Source: Burkholderia sp. WSM2232
GTDB taxonomy: Bacteria > Pseudomonadota > Gammaproteobacteria > Burkholderiales > Burkholderiaceae
Length of the DNA stretch: 64,000 nucleotides
Direction of reading: 5' to 3'
NCBI RefSeq assembly: GCF_000472545.1
Contig: NZ_AWZV01000021.1
Location: forward strand, 328 to 64,327
The notes beneath the pieces are model-generated. The model was not told the DNA's origin and made no database searches. It saw nothing but the letters and a program-made list of their open reading frames with translations. The translations under genes were made by a program, and so were the position numbers. Positions 8,665-17,588 of this stretch are shown piece after piece (the first letter of the stretch is position 1; each line of letters opens with the position of its first letter).

Positions 8665-9039
8665 TCAATGCAGCGTACGCGGCATGCGCAAAATGAACTC
8701 GGGCACCGGCGCATCGAAACGCTCGCCGTCCTCGGCCACGCAAAAATACTCGCCTCTCATCGTGCCGACCGGCGTGGCAATGACCGCCCAGCTCGTATAT
8801 TCGAACTGCTCGCCCGGCTTGAGCAGCGGCTGATGGCCGACTACGCCCAGGCCCTTCACTTCCTGCACGGCCTTTTCGCTGTCCGTAATCACCCAATGCC
8901 GCGCGATCAACTGCGCCGGCACCTGACCGGTATTGCGGATGGTCAGCGTATAAGCGAACGCATACTGACGGCGCTCCGGGTCCGACTCCTCGGGCAGGAA
9001 CTGCACCTGCGCCGACACGCTGAATTCGTACTGGCTCAT
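8665..9039 (-). CDS. apaG: ApaG/CorD protein
   Basis: The 124-residue protein has the ApaG immunoglobulin-like fold. Conserved blocks include YAFAYTLTIRNTG, RHWVITDS, GEGVVG-like GLGVVGHQP, and the GTMRGEYFCV strand. ApaG homologues are linked to divalent metal tolerance (CorD) and resemble the substrate-binding domain of F-box proteins; the biochemical role is unclear. The length matches the family. It is read leftward, with the rpe gene diverging about 600 bases away. Confidence 0.85.
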   Translation of the reverse strand: MSQYEFSVSAQVQFLPEESDPERRQYAFAYTLTIRNTGQVPAQLIARHWVITDSEKAVQEVKGLGVVGHQPLLKPGEQFEYTSWAVIATPVGTMRGEYFCVAEDGERFDAPVPEFILRMPRTLH

Positions 9040-9635
9040 CCTGATTCCAATCTGCTGATGCGGGTGCGAGAAGATCGCCGGAAAGCCCGAGCGCCAACGG
9101 CTTCGGGCCCATTGACGCCGCAGCGCCATGGTTTGGCATTCTGCGTCATGAGCGAGGCGCCCGCAACCGGACATAAGCTTTGGGCAAGCGCGCGTATGGC
9201 TCTGCATACGCGCACGGCCCCCTTCCAGCGGGCTTCACGACACGACGCCAATGAGGTCCGCGGCTTTCCACGCTGAACAACTGCGACGGCGTTTGCGCCG
9301 ACCGTCGCCGGGCGCCCCGCTGCTCGTTATGCATCGCATCTCGCGCACGGGCGCCAAGCTGCCGCACACCGCTCGCAGCAACCTGCGCATCGCCGCCGGC
9401 CCGCTGCGCACCGCATCCCGCGAATCCCCCGCATCCCCGCCAACCGGCTGCTCTCCGCCCACCGCATCGCGCACACCACCGCCAGGTCACCTCTCACCGC
9501 CCACCGCATCCCGCGCACCGTCGCCACGGCACCGCGCATCCACCCCACCGCCCCCGGGCCGCTCGCGCCCAGCACCCGCCGCCCCCGCACACAAAAGGTA
9601 AAATACCGTTTTCCCGCTTGCATCAGCCCGCCGCC
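9040..9635. other. 596-bp gap between apaG and rpe
   Basis: No gene is supported. The right part (about 9400-9580) is very C-rich on the plus strand and dotted with CACCGCATC and CGCATCC variants, a low-complexity degenerate repeat. The open frames across it translate to Arg/Ala/Cys-rich strings without domains. A GTAAAATAC box near 9600 is a plausible -10 for rpe. The apaG promoter should be at the left end. Confidence 0.55.
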
Positions 9636-10319
9636 ATGACGCAATTCCGCATCGCCCCCAGCATTCTGTCCGCCGACTTCGCCCGCCTCGGCGAAGAAGT
9701 CCGCAATGTCGTTGCCGCCGGCGCCGACTGGATCCATTTCGACGTGATGGACAACCATTACGTGCCGAACCTCACCATCGGCCCGCTCGTGTGCGAAGCG
9801 ATTCGTCCGCATGTGGACGTGCCTATCGACGTGCATCTGATGGTGCGCCCGGTCGATCGCATCGTGCCGGACTTCGCGAAGGCGGGCGCGAATCTGATCA
9901 GCTTTCACCCCGAAGGCTCCGACCACATCGACCGCACGCTGTCGCTGATTCGCGATCACGGCTGCAAGGCAGGCCTGGTGTTCAACCCGGCCACCTCGCT
10001 CAACTATCTGGATCACGTGATGGACAAGCTCGACCTGGTGCTCATCATGTCTGTGAATCCGGGCTTCGGCGGCCAGTCGTTCATTCCCGAGGCGCTCAAC
10101 AAGCTGCGTGAAGCCCGTAAGCGGATCGACGCCTATAAGGAGCGCACGGGCCGCGAGATTCATCTGGAAGTGGACGGCGGCGTGAAGGTCGATAACATCG
10201 CGGAAATTGCCGCAGCGGGTGCCGACACGTTCGTGGCAGGTTCGGCGATCTTCGGCCAGCCGGACCACAAGGTAGTGATCGACAAGATGCGCGCCGCGCT
10301 TGCCAACATCCAGCACTGA
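9636..10319 (+). CDS. rpe: Ribulose-phosphate 3-epimerase
   Basis: The 227-residue TIM-barrel enzyme interconverts ribulose-5-phosphate and xylulose-5-phosphate in the pentose phosphate and Calvin pathways. Family signatures are clear: the N-terminal APSILSADF, HFDVMDNHYVPN with the metal-binding Asp, and the MSVNPGFGGQSF loop. The start is the ATG at 9636, since the preceding codons lack a ribosome site. It is followed closely by gph, an order common in proteobacteria where trpE comes next. Confidence 0.93.
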   Translation: MTQFRIAPSILSADFARLGEEVRNVVAAGADWIHFDVMDNHYVPNLTIGPLVCEAIRPHVDVPIDVHLMVRPVDRIVPDFAKAGANLISFHPEGSDHIDRTLSLIRDHGCKAGLVFNPATSLNYLDHVMDKLDLVLIMSVNPGFGGQSFIPEALNKLREARKRIDAYKERTGREIHLEVDGGVKVDNIAEIAAAGADTFVAGSAIFGQPDHKVVIDKMRAALANIQH

Positions 10320-10332
10320 CACCACGCGCCAC

Positions 10333-11049
10333 ATGACCGCTTCGTTCCCCGCCCCGACTTTCACCGGCCCGCGTCTGCAAGCCGCCATCATCGACCTCGA
10401 CGGCACGATGATCGACACCGCCGACGACTTCACCGCCGGCCTGAACGGCATGCTCGCGCAGCTCGACGCAGAGGAAACCTCGCGCGAAGAAGTGGCCGGC
10501 TATGTCGGCAAGGGCTCCGAGCACCTGATCCGCAGCGTGCTCGCACCGCGCTTCGAAGCGGAACACGCGCAAGACCGTTTCGACGAAGCGCTCGCCATCT
10601 ATCAGGCGGAGTACGCGAAGATCAACGGCCTGCACACGCGTCTTTATCCCGACGTGGAAGCCGGGCTCGCCGCCATGCGCGAGGCCGGCCTGAAGCTCGC
10701 GTGCGTGACCAACAAGCCGCATCGCTTCGCTGTGCAGCTGTTGCAGCAATACGGGCTCGCGCAGTACTTCAGCGTCGTGCTGGGCGGCGACAGCCTGCCG
10801 AAAAAGAAGCCGGACCCACTGCCCATGCTGAGCGCGGCGGCGCAACTGGGCGTCGAGCCGCGCGCCACCGTGGCGATCGGCGATTCGGAAAACGACGCGC
10901 TGGCAGGCCGCGCGGCGGGCATGTCGACGCTCACCGTGCCGTACGGCTACAACCATGGCCAAGCTATACAAACAATAAAATCCGATGGTATAGTTGCCTC
11001 GCTGCTGGACGCCGCCAAGGCGATCGCAGCGCACCATTCCACGACTTGA
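10333..11049 (+). CDS. gph: Phosphoglycolate phosphatase
   Basis: A 238-residue HAD-superfamily hydrolase that removes phosphate from 2-phosphoglycolate. The nucleophile motif IIDLDGTMIDTADD, the VTNKP motif II, and KKKPDP and IGDSENDALAG for motifs III and IV are all present. A TTG at 10300 overlapping rpe is possible but the ATG at 10333 fits the family length. The last 90 bases contain an AT-rich stretch (10961-10994) unlike the surrounding DNA, which may double as a promoter for the trp leader. Confidence 0.88.
   Translation: MTASFPAPTFTGPRLQAAIIDLDGTMIDTADDFTAGLNGMLAQLDAEETSREEVAGYVGKGSEHLIRSVLAPRFEAEHAQDRFDEALAIYQAEYAKINGLHTRLYPDVEAGLAAMREAGLKLACVTNKPHRFAVQLLQQYGLAQYFSVVLGGDSLPKKKPDPLPMLSAAAQLGVEPRATVAIGDSENDALAGRAAGMSTLTVPYGYNHGQAIQTIKSDGIVASLLDAAKAIAAHHSTT
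10965..10994 (+). promoter_or_regulatory. Possible trp promoter inside gph
   Basis: An AT-rich island within the gph coding region contains TATAGT (10989-10994), a fair -10 box, which would start RNA about 65 nt before the trp leader peptide. The -35 area (TATACA at 10965) is poor. Transcription from rpe-gph is the alternative. Confidence 0.3.
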
Positions 11050-11065
11050 AAAGTCCTTCATCCTC

Positions 11066-11140
11066 ATGTTTCTGAATAAAAAACGGAGTCTGATTAGCAT
11101 CGACCGGGGAGCCTGGCCCTGGCGTCGCTGGTCGCACTAA
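11066..11140 (+). CDS. trpL: trp operon leader peptide (three Trp codons)
   Basis: A 24-codon open frame starting 17 nt after the gph stop ends in the run WPWRRWSH with three tryptophan codons at 11114, 11120 and 11129, followed by TAA. Ten bases beyond the stop begins a hairpin with a T-tract, 285 bases before trpE. This is the layout of ribosome-mediated transcription attenuation: stalling at Trp codons when tryptophanyl-tRNA is short would prevent termination. No strong ribosome site precedes the ATG. The peptide is read directly from the sequence; the regulatory role is inferred. Confidence 0.78.
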   Translation: MFLNKKRSLISIDRGAWPWRRWSH

Positions 11141-11150
11141 CCTCACCCGA

Positions 11151-11185
11151 GGTACGCTGAAGCACGTCTTCGGCAACCGTTTTTT
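11151..11185 (+). terminator. Attenuator-type terminator of the trp leader
   Basis: GCTGAAG (11156-11162) pairs with CTTCGGC (11168-11174) across a CACGT loop, with one G-U pair. GGT/ACC extend the stem outside. Six T residues follow at 11180-11185. A 5-bp hairpin, ACCTC/GAGGT (11140-11153), sits directly before and shares the GGT, so the two compete at their junction. A second T6 run at 11205-11210 follows a weaker 4-bp stem. Confidence 0.68.
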
Positions 11186-11424
11186 ACTTCGCTGCGCTCT
11201 CGCGTTTTTTCATCGTTCGCACCGCTCGTTCAGCGGCATCGGTTGGTTCGGCCTGCGTGCACTGGCAAAGTACAACTGTGCGCCGGAACTCCGTGCTTGC
11301 GTCGATGGGAAAATTGCGCCGGTCGGTTCATCATCGCAAAAGTCGAACGAACGCCTGACCGGCTGCGCCATGCCCCGCTTTGTCCGACGCACGCTGCCGC
11401 CGGACCTATGAACAGGATCGGAAC
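11186..11424. other. Leader segment between attenuator and trpE
   Basis: About 240 bases of untranslated sequence separate the attenuator from trpE. It contains a T6 run at 11205-11210 and no supported gene. The length is unusual for a simple attenuator-to-gene spacing. Confidence 0.4.
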
Positions 11425-12918
11425 ATGACCGAACTCGAATTCCAGTCCCTCGCCAACGAGGGTTTCAACCGCATCCCGCTGATCGCTGAAGCGCTCGCCG
11501 ACCTGGAAACGCCGCTTTCGCTGTATCTGAAGCTCGCGCAGACGGAGCGCAACGGCGCAAACTCGTTCCTGCTCGAGTCAGTGGTGGGCGGCGAGCGCTT
11601 TGGCCGCTATTCGTTCATCGGCCTGCCGGCGCGCACGCTGGTGCGCACCCGCAACGGTGTGTCGGAAGTGGTGCGCGACGGCAAGGTCGTCGAGACGCAC
11701 GAAGGCGATCCGCTCGAGTTCATCCAGCAATTCCAGAGCCGTTTCAAGGTCGCGCAACGCCCTGGTTTGCCGCGCTTCGCCGGCGGCCTCGCCGGCTATT
11801 TCGGCTACGACGCGGTGCGCTACATCGAGAAAAAGCTCGCACACACGGCCCCGAAAGACGATCTGAATCTGCCGGACATCCAGTTGCTGCTGACCGAGGA
11901 AGTCGCGGTAATCGACAACCTCGCGGGCAAGCTGTACCTCGTGATCTACGCCGATCCGACGCAGCCGGAGGCGTACACGAAAGCGAGGCAGCGTCTGCGC
12001 GAACTGCGTCAGCGCCTGCGCGCGACGGTCGAGCCGCCGGTCACGTCGGCGAGCGTACGCACCGAAACCTACCGCGAGTTCGCTAAAGACGATTATCTGG
12101 CCGCCGTGCGCAAAGCCAAGGAATACATCGCGGCCGGCGAACTGATGCAGGTGCAGGTCGGCCAGCGTCTGACGAAGCCCTACCGCGACAATCCGCTGTC
12201 GTTGTATCGCGCGCTGCGCTCGCTGAACCCGTCGCCGTATATGTATTACTACAACTTCGGCGAGTTCCATGTGGTCGGTGCGTCGCCGGAAATTCTGGTG
12301 CGCCAGGAAAAGCGCGGCGAAGACCGCATCGTCACGATCCGCCCGCTCGCCGGCACGCGCCCGCGCGGCAACACGCCCGAACGCGACGCCGAACTCGCCA
12401 CCGAACTGCTGAACGACCCGAAGGAAATCGCCGAGCACGTCATGTTGATCGACCTCGCGCGCAACGACGTGGGCCGCATCGCGCAAATCGGCTCGGTGGT
12501 CGTCACGGACAAGATGGTGATCGAGAAGTACTCGCACGTGCAGCACATCGTGAGTTCGGTGGAAGGCAAGCTCAAGCCCGGCACGACCAATTTCGACGTA
12601 TTGCGCGCCACCTTCCCGGCCGGCACGCTCTCGGGCGCGCCGAAGGTCCGCGCAATGGAACTGATCGACGAGCTGGAGCCAGTCAAGCGCGGCCTCTATG
12701 GCGGCGCGGTCGGCTATCTGTCGTTCACCGGCGAGATGGACCTCGCCATCACCATCCGCACTGGCGTGATCGCAAACGGCAATCTGTATGTGCAGGCGGC
12801 AGCGGGTGTCGTCGCGGATTCGGTGCCCGAATCCGAATGGCAAGAGACCGAGAACAAGGCGCGCGCGGTGTTGCGCGCGGCCGAACAGGTTCAAGACGGC
12901 CTCGATAGCGACTTCTGA
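11425..12918 (+). CDS. trpE: Anthranilate synthase component I
   Basis: The 497-residue chorismate-binding subunit makes anthranilate from chorismate using ammonia from TrpG. The tryptophan feedback site is visible as LLES with NPSPYMYY, and the catalytic chorismate-binding core includes IRPLAGTRPRG, HVMLIDLARND and the FPAGTLSGAPK segment. The start was chosen at MTELEF, which fits the family N-terminus. It heads trpEGDC and is probably controlled both by feedback and by the leader attenuator. Confidence 0.95.
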   Translation: MTELEFQSLANEGFNRIPLIAEALADLETPLSLYLKLAQTERNGANSFLLESVVGGERFGRYSFIGLPARTLVRTRNGVSEVVRDGKVVETHEGDPLEFIQQFQSRFKVAQRPGLPRFAGGLAGYFGYDAVRYIEKKLAHTAPKDDLNLPDIQLLLTEEVAVIDNLAGKLYLVIYADPTQPEAYTKARQRLRELRQRLRATVEPPVTSASVRTETYREFAKDDYLAAVRKAKEYIAAGELMQVQVGQRLTKPYRDNPLSLYRALRSLNPSPYMYYYNFGEFHVVGASPEILVRQEKRGEDRIVTIRPLAGTRPRGNTPERDAELATELLNDPKEIAEHVMLIDLARNDVGRIAQIGSVVVTDKMVIEKYSHVQHIVSSVEGKLKPGTTNFDVLRATFPAGTLSGAPKVRAMELIDELEPVKRGLYGGAVGYLSFTGEMDLAITIRTGVIANGNLYVQAAAGVVADSVPESEWQETENKARAVLRAAEQVQDGLDSDF

Positions 12919-12931
12919 CCGGAGACTCACC

Positions 12932-13525
<594 letters not shown>

Positions 13526-13541
13526 CGAGCGAGACGACATC

Positions 13542-14573
13542 ATGACCATCACGCCCCAGGAAGCGTTGCAGCGGACCATCGAGCACCGCGAGATTTTCCA
13601 CGACGAAATGCTGCACCTGATGCGGCTCATCATGCGCGGCGAACTTTCGCCCGTCATGGCTGCCGCGATCATTACCGGCTTGCGCGTCAAAAAAGAGACC
13701 ATCGGCGAAATCACCGCCGCCGCCACGGTGATGCGTGAATTTGCCCGGCACGTGAACGTGCAGGACAACTCGAACTTCGTCGATATCGTCGGTACCGGCG
13801 GCGACGGTTCGCACACCTTCAATATCTCGACGGCCACCATGTTCGTGTCCGCCGCGGCCGGCGCCAAGGTCGCAAAGCACGGCAATCGCGGCGTGTCGAG
13901 CAAATCGGGCAGCGCGGACGTGCTCGAAGCGCTCGGCGTGAATATCGATCTGCAGCCGGAACAAGTGGCCGCCTCGATTGCCGAAACCGGCATGGGCTTC
14001 ATGTTCGCGCCGAACCATCACCCCGCCATGAAAAACATTGCGCCGGTGCGCCGCGAACTCGGTGTGCGGACCATCTTCAACATTCTGGGTCCGCTCACGA
14101 ATCCGGCCGGCGCGCCGAATCAACTGATGGGCGTGTTCCACGCGGACCTCGTCGGCATTCAGGTTCGCGTGATGCAGCGCCTCGGCGCAAAGCACGTGCT
14201 GGTGGTGTACGGTATGGACGGCATGGACGAGGTTTCGCTCGGCGCCGCCACGCAGGTCGGCGAACTGCGCGACGGCGAAGTCCACGAATACGAGATTCAC
14301 CCCGAAGACTTCGGCATGCAGATGGTGTCGAACCGCACGCTGAAAGTGGCGAACGCCACCGAATCGAAAGCAATGCTGCTCGAAGCGCTCGACAACAAGC
14401 CGGGCGTCGCGCGCGAGATCGTTACGCTGAACGCGGGCACCGCGCTCTATTCGGCGAATGTGGCGGGCTCGATTGCGGACGGCATTCAGCTTGCGCGTGA
14501 AGCCATTGCAAGCGGCAAGGCGCGCGCGAAGGTCGACGAACTCGTTCGCTTCAGCCAGCAGTTCAAGCACTGA
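13542..14573 (+). CDS. trpD: Anthranilate phosphoribosyltransferase
   Basis: This 343-residue enzyme joins anthranilate to PRPP. The glycine-rich PRPP loop GTGGDGSHTFNIST, KHGNRGVSSKSGSADVLEALG and the NILGPLTNPA segment are textbook signatures. It is separate from TrpG, unlike the enterobacterial fusion. The start lies 16 bases after trpG. Confidence 0.95.
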   Translation: MTITPQEALQRTIEHREIFHDEMLHLMRLIMRGELSPVMAAAIITGLRVKKETIGEITAAATVMREFARHVNVQDNSNFVDIVGTGGDGSHTFNISTATMFVSAAAGAKVAKHGNRGVSSKSGSADVLEALGVNIDLQPEQVAASIAETGMGFMFAPNHHPAMKNIAPVRRELGVRTIFNILGPLTNPAGAPNQLMGVFHADLVGIQVRVMQRLGAKHVLVVYGMDGMDEVSLGAATQVGELRDGEVHEYEIHPEDFGMQMVSNRTLKVANATESKAMLLEALDNKPGVAREIVTLNAGTALYSANVAGSIADGIQLAREAIASGKARAKVDELVRFSQQFKH

Positions 14574-14603
14574 TCAAGCAGCACCCAACGTAGCGAGACA
14601 TTT

Positions 14604-15401
14604 ATGAGCGACATCCTCGACCGTATCATCGCGGTCAAACGCGAAGAAGTCCGCGCGGCCGAACAAAGCGCGCCGCTCGAAGAACTGCGCCTCGAAGCGT
14701 CGTCGCGCGATATTCGCGATTTCGTCGGCGCGTTGCGCGCCAAACACGCGGCGGGGCTCGCCGCGGTGATCGCCGAAGTGAAGAAGGCAAGCCCGTCCAA
14801 GGGCGTGTTGCGGGAAGACTTCGTGCCTGCGCAAATCGCGCGTTCTTATGAAAAGCACGGCGCGGCCTGCCTCTCCGTGCTGACCGATGTGCAGTTCTTT
14901 CAGGGCAGCGTCGCGTATCTCGAACAGGCGCGCGCCGCCTGCCAGTTGCCGGTGCTGCGCAAGGACTTCATCGTCGACCCGTATCAGATCGTCGAAGCTC
15001 GCGCGATGGGCGCCGACGCAATCCTGCTGATCGCGGCCGCGCTCGACACTTCGCAGATGCAGGACCTCGAAGCACTCGCGCATTCGCTGGGGCTCGCCGT
15101 GCTCGTCGAAGTGCACGACAACGACGAACTCCAGCAGGCGCTCACATTGAAAACGCCGCTGATCGGCATCAACAATCGCAATTTGCGCACCTTCGAGACC
15201 TCGATCGAAACGACAATCGGCATGCTCGAAGCGATTCCCGACGACCGCATCGTGGTTACCGAATCGGGCATTCTGTCGCGTGCGGATGTCGAGCGGCTGC
15301 GCGCAAAGGACGTGAACACGTTTCTCGTCGGCGAGGCGTTCATGCGTGCCGCGGAGCCGGGCGTCGAACTTGCCCGCATGTTCTTTCCTGGCGCCGCGTG
15401 A
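14604..15401 (+). CDS. trpC: Indole-3-glycerol phosphate synthase
   Basis: The 265-residue TIM-barrel enzyme closes the indole ring from CdRP. The segment EVKKASPSKG with catalytic Lys, VLRKDFIVDPYQ, and VTESGIL are intact. It is monofunctional, with no fused TrpF domain. It is the last trp gene here; trpF, trpB and trpA are not in the window. A CYTH-domain gene follows 65 bases later. Confidence 0.95.
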   Translation: MSDILDRIIAVKREEVRAAEQSAPLEELRLEASSRDIRDFVGALRAKHAAGLAAVIAEVKKASPSKGVLREDFVPAQIARSYEKHGAACLSVLTDVQFFQGSVAYLEQARAACQLPVLRKDFIVDPYQIVEARAMGADAILLIAAALDTSQMQDLEALAHSLGLAVLVEVHDNDELQQALTLKTPLIGINNRNLRTFETSIETTIGMLEAIPDDRIVVTESGILSRADVERLRAKDVNTFLVGEAFMRAAEPGVELARMFFPGAA

Positions 15402-15466
15402 AGCAGGCGCCAGGCGAGTAGCGAGGAAACTGAGGACAAAACAGCCGCGCGGACAGGAGAGCAGCA

Positions 15467-16093
15467 ATGGGCATGGAACGCGAGATCAAATTGCTGCTGC
15501 CGGCCGACCAGGTCAAGGCGGCCTCGGCGTGGTTCGTCGCCCGTACCGGCGACGAAGGCCGCCCGATCAAGCTGTCGAACATTTACTTCGACACGCCGCA
15601 ACTTGCGCTCGCAGCGTCGAAGAGCGCGCTGCGCTTGCGCCACACGCCGCACGGCTGGCTGCAGACGTTCAAAACAGTGGGCAGTGCGACAAACGGTTTG
15701 CATAGCCGTCACGAATGGGAAATGCCTGTCGCGGGCGAGGCGCTCGAAATCGACGCATTGCTGCGCGAGTGTGACGAGCCGGCCGCGGCTCAGGCACTGC
15801 GCGACGCGGCACCGCAGTTGACCGAGCTGTTTCGCACGGACTTCACGCGCACGCTGTGGCAGGTGAGCGTCGACGGCTCCGAAGTCGAAGCCGCGATCGA
15901 TCAGGGCAACGTGCTCGCCGAAGTGAACAGCGAGCTGCGCCGCGCGCCAATCTCGGAGATCGAGCTGGAGCTGAAGTCCGGCGACGAAGCCGCGCTGCAC
16001 ACGCTTTGTGGCGAACTCAGCAAGCAGATCGCCGGCCTTGCGCCGGAAAACGTCAGCAAGGCGCAACGCGGCTATCAGTTGCGGGCGGGCTGA
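15467..16093 (+). CDS. CYTH-domain protein (probable inorganic triphosphatase)
   Basis: A 208-residue single CYTH-domain protein. The diagnostic ExExK motif is E4-R-E6-I-K8. Downstream basic and acidic strands (ALRLRHTPHGW, EWEMP, EIELELKSG, FRTDFTR) complete the triphosphate tunnel. Relatives such as E. coli YgiF hydrolyse inorganic triphosphate with metal ions; the exact substrate is not determined here. There is no CHAD domain. The last 25 bases of the gene are the first unit of a tandem array that runs toward ung. Confidence 0.8.
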   Translation: MGMEREIKLLLPADQVKAASAWFVARTGDEGRPIKLSNIYFDTPQLALAASKSALRLRHTPHGWLQTFKTVGSATNGLHSRHEWEMPVAGEALEIDALLRECDEPAAAQALRDAAPQLTELFRTDFTRTLWQVSVDGSEVEAAIDQGNVLAEVNSELRRAPISEIELELKSGDEAALHTLCGELSKQIAGLAPENVSKAQRGYQLRAG

Positions 16094-16508
16094 GACCGAG
16101 GGACGTGGCGCGGCTACCTGTTGCGGGCGGGATGAGAGTCAAGCGCAGTGCGACTGCAAGTTCCAGGCGGGCTGAGAATCAAGCGCAGCGCGGCTACCTG
16201 TTGCGGCCGTGTTGAGAGTCACGCGCGGCGCGGCTAACCGTTGCGGCCGGGTTGAGGGTCAAGCGCAGTGCGGTTAACCGTTGCGGCCGGGCTGAGAGCA
16301 AGCGCAGTGCGGCTGACCGTTGCGGCCAGGTTGAGACTGGAGCGCAGCGCGGCTACCCGTTGCGGCCGGGTTGAGAGTCAAGCGCCGTGCGGCTGACCGT
16401 TGCGGCCCGGCTGAGACTGCAGCGCAGAACGGCTACCCGTCGCGGCCGAGTTGAGCGTCAAACGGAACACGCCGACCCAGTGCGGCCAGAAAGAGAGCCG
16501 CCCGGTTC
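16068..16508. repeat. Tandem array of about eleven 40-bp units
   Basis: Units begin at about 16068, 16110, 16150, 16190, 16230, 16270, 16309, 16349, 16389, 16429 and 16469, almost always 40 bases apart. The core CGTTGCGGCCGGGTTGAGAG is well conserved in the middle units and degenerate at both ends. The first unit is the 3' end of the CYTH gene including its TGA, so the array looks like an expansion of the gene's tail. There are no unique spacers, so it is not CRISPR. It fills the 490-bp gap before ung. Confidence 0.85.
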
Positions 16509-16583
16509 CAGCGCTGCGCCTTTGCGCGCACCGCGCCGCCCCAAACTTGAGTCACTCCGCGTTTGCTGCGACACTTCTGCGCC

Positions 16584-17441
16584 ATGACTTCCTCATCCCG
16601 TACCCGCCGCCGGGCACCCTCGCAGGCGTCGCTATTCGACAACGCCGCCGCACCGACCAGCGCCGCATCTGCCGGATCGGCCGCATCCGCCGCACCACAG
16701 CCGCAAAGCGCCACCGGCACCCCGCTCACGCTCGAAGCGCAGTTCGCCGCGCTGCCCGCTGCATGGCGCGCGCATCTGAAGCCCTTCATCGAGAGCGACG
16801 CGTACGCCCCGCTGTGCCGTTTCGTGGACGGTGAGCGCGCAGCCGGCAAAACCGTTTACCCCGCCGACGTATTCCGCGCGTTGCGCCTGACGAGCCCCGA
16901 CGAAGTGAAAGTCGTGATTCTCGGGCAAGATCCGTATCACGGTGAAGACCGCGGCACGCCGCAAGCTCACGGGCTTGCATTTTCAGTGGCACCGAACGTG
17001 CGCACGCCGCCGTCGCTGCGCAATATCTTCAAGGAAATCGCCGCGAGCCTCGGCCACGAACCGCCCCGTCACGGCTGCCTCGACACGTGGGCCAAGCAAG
17101 GCGTGCTGCTGCTGAACACGGTGCTGACGGTCGAACGGGACTCGGCGGCCAGCCACGCAAAACGCGGCTGGGAGAAGTGCACGGACACGCTGATCCATGA
17201 ACTGGCGATGCGCCACGACCGTCTCGTCTTCATGCTATGGGGCGCGCACGCGCAAGCCAAGCGCGCGCTGCTCGGCGGCAAATCGCATTACGTGCTGGAA
17301 GCGCCGCACCCATCGCCGTTGTCGGCGCATCGCGGCTTTCTTGGCTGCGGGCATTTTGCGAAGGCGAACGAGTATCTGGTCCAGCACGGCCGCACGCCAA
17401 TCGACTGGCGTCTGCCCGACGACGCGCAAATGCTCGCGTAG
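16584..17441 (+). CDS. ung: Uracil-DNA glycosylase
   Basis: A 285-residue family 1 UDG that removes uracil from DNA. The water-activating loop GQDPYHG (Asp116), the LLLNTVLTVE segment and the leucine-loop HPSPLSAHRGF are complete. The first 45 residues are an Ala/Ser-rich extension absent from the E. coli enzyme. It contains QASLF (residues 14-18), which matches the QxxLF pattern of sliding-clamp binding peptides. The start at 16584 (MTSSSR) is preferred over an earlier in-frame codon at 16563 that lacks a ribosome site. Confidence 0.92.
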   Translation: MTSSSRTRRRAPSQASLFDNAAAPTSAASAGSAASAAPQPQSATGTPLTLEAQFAALPAAWRAHLKPFIESDAYAPLCRFVDGERAAGKTVYPADVFRALRLTSPDEVKVVILGQDPYHGEDRGTPQAHGLAFSVAPNVRTPPSLRNIFKEIAASLGHEPPRHGCLDTWAKQGVLLLNTVLTVERDSAASHAKRGWEKCTDTLIHELAMRHDRLVFMLWGAHAQAKRALLGGKSHYVLEAPHPSPLSAHRGFLGCGHFAKANEYLVQHGRTPIDWRLPDDAQMLA

Positions 17442-17463
17442 GCCAGACCGAAGGCCCCAAAGC

Positions 17464-17499
17464 AAAAACGCCACGTGGACCAATGTCACGTGGCGTTTT
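17464..17499. terminator. Bidirectional terminator between ung and azoR
   Basis: ACGCCACGTG pairs perfectly with CACGTGGCGT across a short loop, flanked by an A-run on the left and a T-run on the right. It should end both rightward ung and, less clearly, leftward azoR transcription. Confidence 0.8.
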
Positions 17500-17588
17500 C
17501 GATTGCACGCTGTAGAGCACCGCCGTGAAGCGGCGCTCACGCACTAATCAACCCGGCGGCCGGTTCAGGCACTTGCCGAAGACGCACC

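Noticed and set aside
9327..10451. A 374-residue minus-strand frame opposite rpe and gph
   Set aside because: It has repetitive Arg/Met/Cys-rich C-terminal text and is antisense to rpe. No domain seen.
11243..11428. A 61-residue plus frame before trpE
   Set aside because: No ribosome site, no family and overlap with the untranslated leader; the trp leader peptide upstream is better supported.
16068..16508. CRISPR array
   Set aside because: The units are contiguous with no unique spacers and no cas gene; it is a simple tandem repeat.
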